In this document: positions 1 to 9,626 of the stretch, piece by piece
Layout of the letters: every line of letters begins with the position of its first letter
Position numbering within the stretch: the first letter of the stretch is position 1
Assembly: GCA_015039465.1 (NCBI GenBank)
Contig: MU130544.1
Coordinates: forward strand, 240,955-304,954
DNA: 64,000 nt
Reading direction: 5' to 3'
Source: Phlegmacium glaucopus
Lineage: Eukaryota; Basidiomycota; Agaricomycetes; Agaricales; Cortinariaceae
Notes under the pieces: generated by a model
What the model saw: only the letters and a program-made list of their open reading frames with translations
Database searches by the model: none
What the model was told of the DNA's origin: nothing
Program-made: the position numbers and the translations under genes

Positions 1-447
1 TTGATGACCTCGGAAACGCACGTCTAGCTGACCCCGGCCTATTTTCTGTTCTCACCAGCAGCCCTTTAATTTTGAGCGGGATAATGAAACTCTCATACTA
101 CCGTTGGATGGCGCCAGAGTTGTTGGAAGACTCGTCCCCGAAAACTACTTTCGCAACAGATGTGTATTCCGTTACGATGACATCCTTGGTATTTATTTTC
201 AATTCAACTTGGAAGTCCTTTTAGATTGTTAATAGTAGGAAATAGGAAATCTTCACTGCGCGCCATCCGTTTGAAGATGTTAAGGACTCTTTCAGTTTCT
301 GGCCAGGTCCTTCCGAACCGCCGGCCCAATAGGCCCCAGGGCGTTGGAGATGTGCTCTGGTCTTTGTGGAATGAGGGATGGAACCAAGACCCCGCAAAAC
401 GTCCTGACATGGCAAGCTACGTGGGGCGCTTGAATCAATTGGTGTAA
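1..447 (+). pseudogene. WD40-kinase gene copy A, 3' end of kinase domain
   Basis: This is the C-lobe of a TKL-like protein kinase; the rest of the gene lies before the window. Visible are the activation segment (ADPG followed by the YYRWMAPELL APE motif), the TDVYSV segment of subdomain IX, an intron of about 58 nt beginning GTATTT, and a last exon with the W-x-x-DPAKRPDM signature of subdomain XI, ending at TAA 445-447. It matches copies B, C and D in the same order. Compared with copy C it has one extra T near position 290, which breaks the frame in the last exon, so it is probably a pseudogene. The family resembles the mushroom-expanded TKL kinases; identity as a kinase fold is secure, activity is doubtful. 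Confidence 0.8.
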
Positions 448-2748
448 ATGTAGTTTCATTTTGTTCCCATCTGAGTCTTTCTTGCGACATTGGTATGTTC
501 GAGAGTCCTTTCATCATAGCTAATTCCTTACAGGAGTGGTTTACCTTCCACCGTGCGTCGGTATCATCATCATCTCCATGAAAACAGTGTTGTATTCTTG
601 TTCGCTTTCATAATAGATTCTCTTGAATTACAGGAATGTAACAAATGTAAGATTTACGCCCTATGAAACAATGATTATTCCTTCAAGCAGATTCCCTGTA
701 TCGGCCTCGGATTTCCCTGGTACCGGTAATTTGGTTCAGGTGCAGCGCTGCTCGATTAAAAGTGGCCAAGTAGCAAGTGGCCAACATTTTTTCACGAGGA
801 TCGAAGCCCTTGCATGATTAGAAGTGGTTTCACAGGCGTCAGCGGTACTTGGCTAGGAGCTTATCCCTACACGTCAAAGGTGTTACCATCGAACTTAATA
901 CTGACCGCAACTCGTTCGTATTGTCTTGGGTGACTTCCTCCTGAACAGTGGGAGTTTACAGGATGGCCTAGAAGCCGGGTGGTTTCTGTCGAGTCAAAAC
1001 ATTGTAAGGGTTTGTACCTGAGTTAATGAGTGAACATGCCTCCAGTGAAGCTATGCGAGAAATTTGAACCTATATCCTTTTTGTTTTGCAGAATGCCCTG
1101 GAAGTTTTGCGGGCGACAGGCGACTGTTCCAAGTCGTTCAAGTCTTTGAATCAGAGCCCCAGTATTCTGGGTTTTAAAAATGTATCATGAGTAAAGTCGA
1201 ACTCAGGGGACGCGTGTGACGAAAATTTGAAATGCGCCACCTTCTTTTCTGCTTTCAACCATTATGTCCTAAGAGCCTCTACCTAAATTGATTTCCACTT
1301 CTAGTTTCATCGCAATTGGACCACTATGCAGTAGCTTCCAGTCCAGTTACTAATACCAGTAGCGTTTTCAACCAACTATGCAAAGCCGCTTCCTTGAGGA
1401 ATCACACTCCGTTTCTTCGACTACGCCTGTTCGTAATAGATCACAAGGCAAAAGGGGAATGGGTATCCACAATCATGGCGACTGAAGTTTGGGTGTCGCG
1501 AATGGATTACAACATGGTGTATTCACTACGAATTGGGTTATTGGACCGTCGATACTCATCAGATCTATATCGCCGTTTCCAATAAGCCTTTTCGGGATCC
1601 CTATTCACTGCTATGGAATTGACCCGGCGCCGCCTTCTGCTTTGCGTGATGTTTATCCACAACCCCGCTCACCGCCAACCTTTTCAAGTTCATTGTTTTC
1701 AACAGTGCAATAATCGATGCCATCCCAACTTACCCAAAGACGAGATGGCAACCTACGACTAGTAAAACGCGACTGCGGGACTGAGCTCAGACTCTTCCTC
1801 GACTGAGGACTACTGATGGAAGTAGCTCCTGCTCGAATACGGGGATGTAGCCGATGTCGGAGGCGGAGATCGTGCGACAAAGACAGCATATCTTGTCTGA
1901 CGCAGAGAAAGAGAATCGATTTCCAGAGAATGTGTTTGACCATTCATGAAAAGCGATCTAGATGGACGGCGAGGGTTGGAGAGAGAAGATACAGGAGGAA
2001 GGGTGATTCCACAACGTTGAGCTATGGGTTATGGAGTGGGATGACGGTGGTGCCACTGGTGGTATGGCATCATTGTGAATGGACAAAATTTGAGTAAGTG
2101 TCGTCTCCTGTTACACCGCGTTGGGTTCACGAGCTAAATATGATAATCAAAAAGGGTGGCGTAGTCGAAACAAAAATTGAAGAATGGGGAGGCGTCAATC
2201 GATGTATAGAGAACGGAGGTAAAAAGATCCCTAGGTTAATGAGGAGGGTAACATACAGATGGGTTGGAATAGGTGCGTATTTTATACACTACCGCAGATC
2301 ATACTCACTCATATGATCTTTTTCCAAGATCAGAGAGTCCCTTTGTGTTCTCGAGTAGCTGAGAGTAGAAGCAAACAAAGTAGAAGCAGAACCCACTCGG
2401 TTGAGAGAAGAATTTCAATTCACCTTCATTTAATAATAATGGATCCAAATTATGGCCTTGGGTCGGCGTCACTGGACTTTCCTGGCCTTTCTAGTAAGTC
2501 ATCTGACATCAGATAATGTCGAAGATTTACTGAAGATCACTGCTTCTCTGTCATGAAATGGGAATCGCCCCATAATCACCTCGTGCAAACGCTCGTTATA
2601 AACGCAGTAAACACTGAGCTTTCATCTAATCATCTTCATCGGATCATCTTCTGCAGACGCTTGTTATAAACGCAGCGTAAACACTCAAGCTTTCATCTAA
2701 TCGTCTTCATTGGATCACAACAACTCATTATCTTCACCCTCTTGTACT
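448..2748. other. Spacer between WD40-kinase copies A and B
   Basis: No convincing gene is seen. The whole spacer is homologous to 36599-38839 (between copies C and D), and parts of it also to 31960-34430 upstream of copy C, so it belongs to the duplicated gene unit. Small open frames such as 1316-1585 recur in the copies (37729-37995) but have no recognisable domain and look like conserved noncoding sequence. The last 200 bp before copy B hold a short direct repeat around TTATAAACGCAG-type motifs, present at matching places before copies C and D, possibly promoter sequence. Confidence 0.6.
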
Positions 2749-4879
2749 ATGGAAAATTCATTCGAATATGTTTTCGTCGAGACAAAGCCCAGCTGGTTCA
2801 TTGGGTCATCCCACTCCTCCCTTTCCTTCTCATCAGACGGAACGAGTATAGCTGGGACAATGGCAGTGAACAGCCCGAATTATGTTAATGGCAAAGTCGA
2901 GTTCTGGGAGACAGCCACTCGCGCCGCTCTACCTTGTCACTTAACGACTGGTCATTTGTTGTCTTTTCACCAATGGACCCGGACATGGCCGCCGTCGTTG
3001 GATCGCACCACATGCAAATGGTGAAACGGGATTCACCTGGAGGAAAGACGTGGAGCCTACAGGGAACAAGTGTTAGCGTTTCTAACGCTGTGATGTGTAC
3101 TTTCAGACCTGACGGCAAGATGATTACCGTTCCAGGTCCTACTGGACGTCTTTTTGAACACAACCTAACTACATTTGAGTCTTATACTCAAGCCTCTACT
3201 TTCACGGCAACGAGTGTCCCCTACCGTCCACTTGAACCCAACTTGCTCATTGTTGGTCGCGACAATGGACAGCTTAGCATCGTATCATACGCAGGTTCCG
3301 ACAACTCTAAGTTGCATTATGAACTCATCCCAGTCGGTTCTGTGAAGGTTTCTGCTTGTGCGTGGTCGCAGGACAGCAAATGGATTGCAACGGGTGACGA
3401 TGTTGGTGACATCCGTCTTTGGAATGCAAGTGTTACGGCTAGCGTCTCACTCGCGAAGCCTACTACCTCGTGATCGATCCGGCCCCATCACCTCCCTTAT
3501 CTCTGTGCCGGATAGCACTGCACTCATAATTATTTGTGCTGGCTATCTTACTGTGTGGGATATTGCTCAAGGTGTATATGTTGCCAACTCTGGGTTGCCA
3601 GCTACAGCGGTGAACATAGCCTTGGATGGCCCTCGGAATCGCATTGCCGTGGCCGTTAACGACAAGATCTCTTTATATGAGCTCAAGCTACCCCAACAGA
3701 TGCCGAGCCAGCAGAATCCACCCCACCACAATCGCCAGACGACAGGAAAGCATTCCATCTCGTCGGAACTCGCAGAATTCGATATCACCAATAAGGTCGT
3801 AAAATCGAAACCAGACCCTTTTGTTAGCATATACTTCGATATCTACCGTGGTGTATGGAACATCGACACACCACGCGTTGTCCAGCACGTCGTCACGATC
3901 AGGGCACTACGTCCTGGCTTTAATCCACGCAGCAAAGCACAAGAAAAGCAGAATTTTGAAGATGTATGTAAATTTAAACTTTTATGCCCTTTATATCCAT
4001 TCACGGTACTTACTTTTTACCTAGCGGCTCACCAAGTGTCTAACTAGGTGGACGAAATTAACACACGATAACCTCGTTCCGTTATTGGGCGTCAGTATGG
4101 ACTTTGGCAGATTCCCTGCAATACTCACATCGTGGATGACAAACGGTATGCATGAACTTGCAGTCTATCAAACGTGCTCATCTGCAATAGGTCTTCTAAG
4201 TGAATACATCAAATCGGACGAGGAGTACGACAAGATGCAACTGGTTATTGATGTGGCGAGAGGCGTTACGTACCTTCACTGTGAGTCGTGTCTTATTCTT
4301 CTACTACTAGGCACTTATATGCTCTTCCCCAGCAAAAGGCATTATTCATTCAGATATACGAGCAGTATGTTCATTCAAGCCAGTAATTTCAGGAATGAAA
4401 ATTGAGGTTAAAGCTAGTCAAGTGTTTTGGTCGATGAGCTCGGAATCGCACGTCTAGCTGACCCGGCCTACTTTCCCTTCTCGCCAGCAGCCCTTTGATA
4501 GCGAGCGGAACAATGATGAATGTCTCATACTACCGCTGGATGGCGCCAGAATTGTTGGGAGATTCATCGCCAAAAACTACTTTCGCGACAGATGTGTCTT
4601 CCGTTGCGATGACTTCCTTGGTATTTATATTCAAATTCAACTTGGAAGTCCTTTTAGATCGTTAATAGTAAGAAATAGGAAATTTTCACTGCGTGCCATC
4701 CGTTTGAATGTGTTAACGACGCTCTAGTTCCTGGTCAGGTTCTTCAGAACCAACGCCCTGATCGGCCCCAGGACGTTGGGGATGTACTCTGGTCTTTGTG
4801 GAATGAGGGATGGAACCAGGACCCCGTAAAACGTCCCGATATGGCAAGCTATGTGGGGCACTTGGAGCAATTGGTGTAA
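2749..4879 (+). pseudogene. WD40-repeat/TKL-like kinase fusion, copy B (frameshifted)
   Basis: The N-terminal half is a WD40-type propeller (blades ending VEFWETAT, IRLWNAS, LTVWDIA, ISLYELK), the C-terminal half a TKL-like kinase. The start at 2749 is chosen because this ATG, in the context TGTACYATGG, is the one shared with copies C and D. Five short introns can be proposed: 3964-4047, 4146-4190, 4281-4332, 4365-4417 and 4621-4678. Splicing gives the conserved run LTHDNLVPLLGV, SWMTNG, LSEYI, YLHSKGIIHSDIRA. Against sister copies there is a 2-nt gain near 2920, a 1-nt gain near 3465 and a 1-nt loss near 4460 in the ADPG motif, so the copy is dead. The beta-3 lysine position reads VTIR instead of VAIK. 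Stop at 4877-4879. Confidence 0.8.
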
Positions 4880-5276
4880 ATGGGGTTTCATTTTGTTCCC
4901 AAAATTCTGAGACTTTCTTGCGAAATTGGTGTGTTCGAAAGTCCGTCTTTTCTTTCATCATATCTCATTACTTACAGGAGTGGTTTACTTACCACCGTGT
5001 TTCGGTATCATCGTCAGGAACACAGTGTTGTATTGCTGTTCGCTTTCATAATAAGTCCTCTTGATTGAAAGAATTGTTATGCTTTCTGAAACATTGATAA
5101 TTTTTTCTTTTCTCTGTTTTCTTACGTTCTTATGCAGATAGTGCCTGAGCGTTGGGCTTTGAGCCACATCTTGAATAAAACATGTTACTAACAACTATTC
5201 GCGAGAGCGGCTCTGATAGAATATGATATTCGAAGAGGACCTTGGCTATCATCTACCAATTGCCAGTCGGGTCCAC
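4880..5276. other. Downstream spacer; end of duplicated block
   Basis: This noncoding stretch is nearly identical to 41351-41718. Similarity stops abruptly at about 5276/41718, which marks one breakpoint of the segmental duplication 1-5276 versus 36150-41718. An open frame starting at 5223 begins inside the duplicated part and runs past the breakpoint; it may be the first exon of the next gene. Confidence 0.65.
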
Positions 5277-7509
5277 GTTTTTAATGCGCAGATTGGCAAT
5301 GCCCAAGGTTGGTGTTTTATTACTGGTTTATCCCATGTGATCTCACGCTCAACGCTTCGAGTTCAGATTACATGGACAAAACGGCTCGAACCTAACTTAA
5401 GAACTTCATTGGAAATACAAAAATATGGTTAAAAGACAACATGGATACCGTGCTCACTAACTAACCGTTGGCGAGTACAACAAGCCAAAGTCCGACCCAT
5501 CAAACAATTTGCCGTCTTCTGCGTCGTGGCTATCAAACAAGATCTGATTAATCATATTTTAAGTATTCTCTCCTGAATTTTACTTGTTAACCTTTAGGTG
5601 GACAATGCTTCCAGGCTTCAATTCGATCATCCAAGCATTCATGAACAAATGTACTGCAACTGGCATTTCTGATGACCTTTCAAAGGTGCTAAAGAATGCC
5701 AGCGATTTCTTTTCACCTTTGACATCTCGGGGTGTTCTGGACGAACTCACCTTCAAATCACTTGCTCAGGTCATCAGCAGTGTCGTGGTTCTTCTTCTTG
5801 ATATATTGGAAGCGGTTATTGACGCACTAGTGGATGTTTTGGTACAAACACTCAAGATTTTCAACGATATTGCTGACACTCCTATTGACATTGGTTTGGA
5901 TCTTACGTATGTACTTGAGTGGTTTCTACCATTTAACTTTCTCAACCTTATTGCTGTTCCGGTGGTTGTATCAGCTACTATTCTTTGCAAAATCATCATG
6001 GGCGAAGCTCCGTTTCCACAGTCTAACTCCAACCTGGCTGATACAATGGCGTGCTTCAAGCAGGACCGTCAGTAGTGATGGTCAAGGGTAACCCTGGGGT
6101 GGAATTAGGCTGACCCTTACCCTTACCCTCCAAAAACCCTTACCCTTGGCTGAGGGTAAGGGTTTTGGAGGGTAAGGGTAAGGGTTTCTGAGGGGTTGGA
6201 GGGTAAGAAACCCCAGCAGGGTTTAGTGCAAGGGTTTGGTCCAAATCCTTCCTCAAGCTTTGTAATCCAAAGGAGCCTTCAAAGTAGCTATTATTTAAAA
6301 CATGTTCAGGGTGTTAAAGGTGTTTAGCAATAGATTTTAAATGAAATAGAGAGGGTTTGACTAGTATTTTAAGCTACTGATTGTTGTGAAAGCAGTGAGG
6401 CCTCTTTAGATTGCTTTTTCTCTGATTTAAAGTCAATTTTATAGATACACAACAGTTAGATCACTCTGATATCAGAGAAATAAAAATTGCCAAAAATACC
6501 CTGACCCCTCCAGAAGGGTAAGGGTTTTTCAAGGGTCAAAAAATCTGTACCCTGACCCTGACCCTCCTTACCCTTACCCTTGTACCCCAGGGGTTTCCCA
6601 AACCCCTGCCCATCACTAACCATCAGACCGAATCCTCCAGCAAGCTGATAGATCCGTTTATGGTGTGGTCAGCTATATTCACCGCTATATATGGAGCATC
6701 AGACGTGATGATAGGTGAGAACACATATATATTAATGAGGGAACCCAGACTCCCAGAATACTGATTCAATCTTTTCCACAGATTCTGCAGGGGATTCTCC
6801 AAATCCATTGATGATAATTCCAAAGTGATTTGTCAATTCTCCCATTTCTCAAAGTCTACTTAAATTATTTTGCAGGTATACCAATCAGTTTTGCTTCATG
6901 GTTCATACTGGGACTGACCACATTGGACGCCCCAACGAACAAAGTGAGTTGTATCCCTGTTTCCGGACCCTTCTCAGGTTTTTCATTGTTTAAATGGTCC
7001 ATTAGAGAACAAAATGTGCATTGCAGGCGGCTGTATGTAAAACACTGTCTGCCAGTCAGAGACCGAGCTAATTTACCCACTCAAAACAGCAGCCATGCTC
7101 AACAGTGGCTGTCTTTTTCGATAACGCTAGTTGTAAATTTATATGTCTGGAGTCTACTGTGAAAGGAATGGACATCATAGGAACATTGATCACATTTGCT
7201 TATGGTATTGCCACCATTTTTTCCGGGTTCTGGCATATAGTCAATATAGCAGATGGCACTAAAACTGGGGTGAGTCGTTTGCTTTACCAAAACCTTGTGG
7301 GAGTTTAACATGACTTGATTACTTAGTCTAAGAAAGATTGGAGAGTTGTATTTGCAGAAGTGACTGGTGGTGTTCCGAGAGTAGCAAAAATCATCAAATT
7401 TTTGAGGAACCCACAACTTAAGTCTATTTTGGTAGCAGTGGATACATTTTCGTATGGGGCTGCCACGATTGCTTATATTTCAGCTGCTAGTGCCAGTACT
7501 ATTACTTGA
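5223..7509 (+). pseudogene. Uncharacterised multi-exon gene split by a hAT MITE
   Basis: I do not recognise the family. The best exon is 5584-6072 (about 163 codons), rich in Leu, Val, Ile and Asp, with a likely amphipathic or membrane-associating stretch (VVVLLLDILEAVIDAL) and a second hydrophobic stretch (FLNLIAVPVVVSATIL). The 546-bp MITE at 6073-6618 follows directly; after it the same frame can resume (TESSSKLIDPFMVWSA) until a GTGAGA donor near 6712. Further exon-like blocks are GIPISFASWFILGLTT (about 6875-6950), VKGMDIIGTLITFAYG (about 7160-7270, GTGAGT donor) and 7328-7509 ending in TGA with a hydrophobic tail. A possible first exon begins at 5223. Exon limits are inferred from GT/AG signals only. 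Before the insertion it may have encoded a helical, lipid- or membrane-facing protein; that is a guess from composition. Confidence 0.45.
6073..6618. mobile_element. hAT-type MITE, copy 1 (546 bp)
   Basis: Ends are TAGTGATGG and CCATCACTA, an inverted pair, flanked by an 8-bp duplication with one mismatch (ACCGTCAG left, ACCATCAG right). Eight-bp duplications and TAGNGATG-like ends fit hAT. There is no coding capacity. The subterminal regions are arrays of CCCTTACCC and AAGGGTAAGGG; the centre is AT-rich. It is the reverse-oriented twin of 30750-31295, identical in length. Confidence 0.88.
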
Positions 7510-8102
7510 AACGTTCAAGATTAATCAGTCCTGACTATGGTTGTGGGCATTTGAGGCTTTTTATTTCATCGAAGGTATCACATTAAGCATGTATCGATCA
7601 ATCCACTGTATTATGAACCCATCACCATTTTTGGCTTTTCACTTTTGCACTTTGTCAAAGAACGAATTCTATCGATCAACCTTATCATTGTATGCTCGCA
7701 TGGCTCACAGGGTTTAACCGGCGCAGGGAGCAAGGGGTTCACACCTTCGAGGCTCGACCCACAATTGATTATCACACCATATTAATGATGACCTCGAATC
7801 AGCCAAGTCGGTGAGCAGATTTTGAATGACCAGCGTACAATGCAACTGATTCAGGCCGTGACTACTCACCCTTTGCACCGTGCCAATAGCATGCTAGAAG
7901 TGGGCTGGTTCCCACTTGCTGTGAGTCAAGGTTTCTGAGTGTTGTATCTCAAACTATGCAGCCACAGCCGAGCTGGTCTGCAGTAACTTCAGATCTATCA
8001 ATGTACACAAAAATAATAGTCACCTTTAATTCAAAGTCTCGCGTAAACTTTGTCTGTCATAATTCTCGGTGACTCCATCAACGCGGGTAAAACCGTTAAT
8101 GA
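7510..8102. other. Gene-free stretch and LINE target site
   Basis: No gene or repeat was recognised here. The last 13 bases (8090-8102, AAACCGTTAATGA) reappear with two transitions after the LINE poly(A) at 31453-31465 and are the target-site duplication of L1. Confidence 0.5.
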
Positions 8103-8404
8103 TTGCTCCTTATTCTATTACCACAACCTCCAGTATTTTTCCCACGCTCTAAACAGTGGCGAAAAATCTGAAGGAAGTTTTGGAAATTAAGTAGTAGCTT
8201 ATTCTTACCCAAATACTCCTAAGTTTCGTCCCTAAGACGAACCTCACCTCAAAATAACGATGTCGGGTAAAACCGCACAAAAAAAGGTTAAAATGCCAGC
8301 GACATGTAATAGAAGTGCCCTCGTAAATGCAAGGGATGGCAGTGAAGCGAACATATGAACCCCTTCCCCTATCATTGACGTCTCCCAGCCTAATCTAATC
8401 GATA

Positions 8405-8433
8405 ATGCAGTGGCAGCCACAAGATTTCTGGAA
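8405..8433 (+). other. Start of L1 upstream ORF, interrupted
   Basis: ATG at 8405 opens a short frame (MQWQPQDFW) whose counterpart in L2 (51495-51560) is a complete 21-codon upstream ORF. The CATCAG element cuts it at 8434; the frame resumes at 9532 and ends in TGA just at the ORF1 start region. Confidence 0.45.
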
Positions 8434-9529
8434 CATCAGCAAACTTGGGGCCGGCTTACCGGCACCGGACAGCACCGGACAGCACCATAGAACCATAGAA
8501 AAGGTTCTTTTGTTTATAGTGCTGTCCGGTGTCACGGTAACGCTATCCGGAAATGGCCCAACACTAGACAGCACTATAGAGTGCTATAAGGTGCTATATA
8601 GGGCTAGGATAATACTGTAGTTAGAGAGCCCTATACTCATAATATTCTAATAGCAATCACAACGAGAGTAAGGAAATTGTTTAAAAAATTATATTCAACT
8701 AAGTAATAGTAATCTAAACATCATAATATACTACTTATACTACTGTAAAGGATCATTGTCGTCATTGCAATTTACACCTAAGATGGAATTAGAACAATTA
8801 ATTATGATAGAGGGGAAATTTAAGGGCTTACACGTGTGGTATAACACACTGTCGTTGTCATCACACGCTGTAATTGTCACCGCACCATGTCGTCATCGCA
8901 TGTTGTCGTAGTCATTGTCGCATGTTGTTGTAGTTGTTGTCGCATGTTGTCATAGTCATTGTCGCATGTTGTTGTAGTTGTTGTAGTCATAGTTGTAGTC
9001 ATTGTAGTCGTTGTCGCATGTTGTCATAGTTGTCGTAGTTGTAGTTGTAGTCGCATGTTGTTGTCACATGTCGTTGTTGTCGCCACTATAAGCGTCATCA
9101 ATGTTTTGTCATTTATTATCATTGTTGTTTGTCGAGGTGCTCACCATTTGTTGTTATCGCTGTTGTGGTATTGCTGTCAGTGGTAGTGGTGGTGGTATGG
9201 AAGTGACGAACTTGGTGGGAACAAGTGTTGAACTTATATATTTAGTTTTTTGTGCACGGACTCTGTTTAGGGTTGGCTTATTTAACACAATGAAAATCTC
9301 AAAAAATGTGATGTATTTCTAATGTGATGGAGTGACAAAGCTAGACCGTGCTAGACAGCACTGGTGTGCGCAACGTGAATACTATGGAAACTATAACTCA
9401 CTATAGTTATGGTGATGTGACTGTAGATACTATAAGATACTATAATTTTATGTGACGTGACTATAGGCTACTATAATTTGGTGTGACATAACTATGACAA
9501 ACTATGGGAAATCCCCGATTTTGCTGATG
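8434..9529. mobile_element. Non-autonomous CATCAG-ended DNA element, 1.1 kb
   Basis: The termini CATCAGCAAA and TTTGCTGATG are inverted and are flanked by the dinucleotide AA on each side. The subterminal parts carry repeated short motifs (ACCGGACAGCACC, GTGCTATA, ACTATAG). No transposase is encoded. The same CATCAG ends with 2-bp duplications occur at 16938-17321, 18397-19329 and 39941-40306. A 2-bp duplication with subterminal repeats would fit CACTA/CMC-like (for example Plavaka) elements, but that assignment is inference. Confidence 0.75.
8840..9200. repeat. G/T-rich low-complexity array (GTYGTYRYAGT)
   Basis: Irregular repeats of GTTGTAGTCATTGTCGCAT-type words fill the middle of the CATCAG element. 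The open frames they generate are Val/Cys/Ser-only products of composition and are not taken as genes. Confidence 0.7.
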
Positions 9530-9539
9530 AAAAAGACTA

Positions 9540-9618
9540 CTCTTCGTACCAGAGGGCCACCTGGTGACCACTGCGACCTTGGCAGCTACCCTACACCAAA
9601 TAGCGGCAATCGAAAGGA
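9540..9618 (+). pseudogene. L1 ORF1, 5' fragment
   Basis: This fragment corresponds to the first codons of L2 ORF1 (TLAATLHQI) but lacks the ATG: the position of the L2 start codon reads ACC. It is separated from the rest of ORF1 by the hAT element at 9627-12046. Confidence 0.6.
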
Positions 9619-9626
9619 TACCAAGG

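Noticed and set aside
1316..1713. Conserved short frames in the kinase-gene spacer
   Set aside because: They are conserved only because the spacer is duplicated; frames differ by stops among copies and no motif is present.
6110..6600. Telomere-like CCCTTACCC / AAGGGTAAGGG arrays
   Set aside because: The unit is CCCTTA, not the fungal telomere CCCTAA, and the arrays are confined to the subtermini of a MITE with target duplications; the same occurs at 30780-31260.
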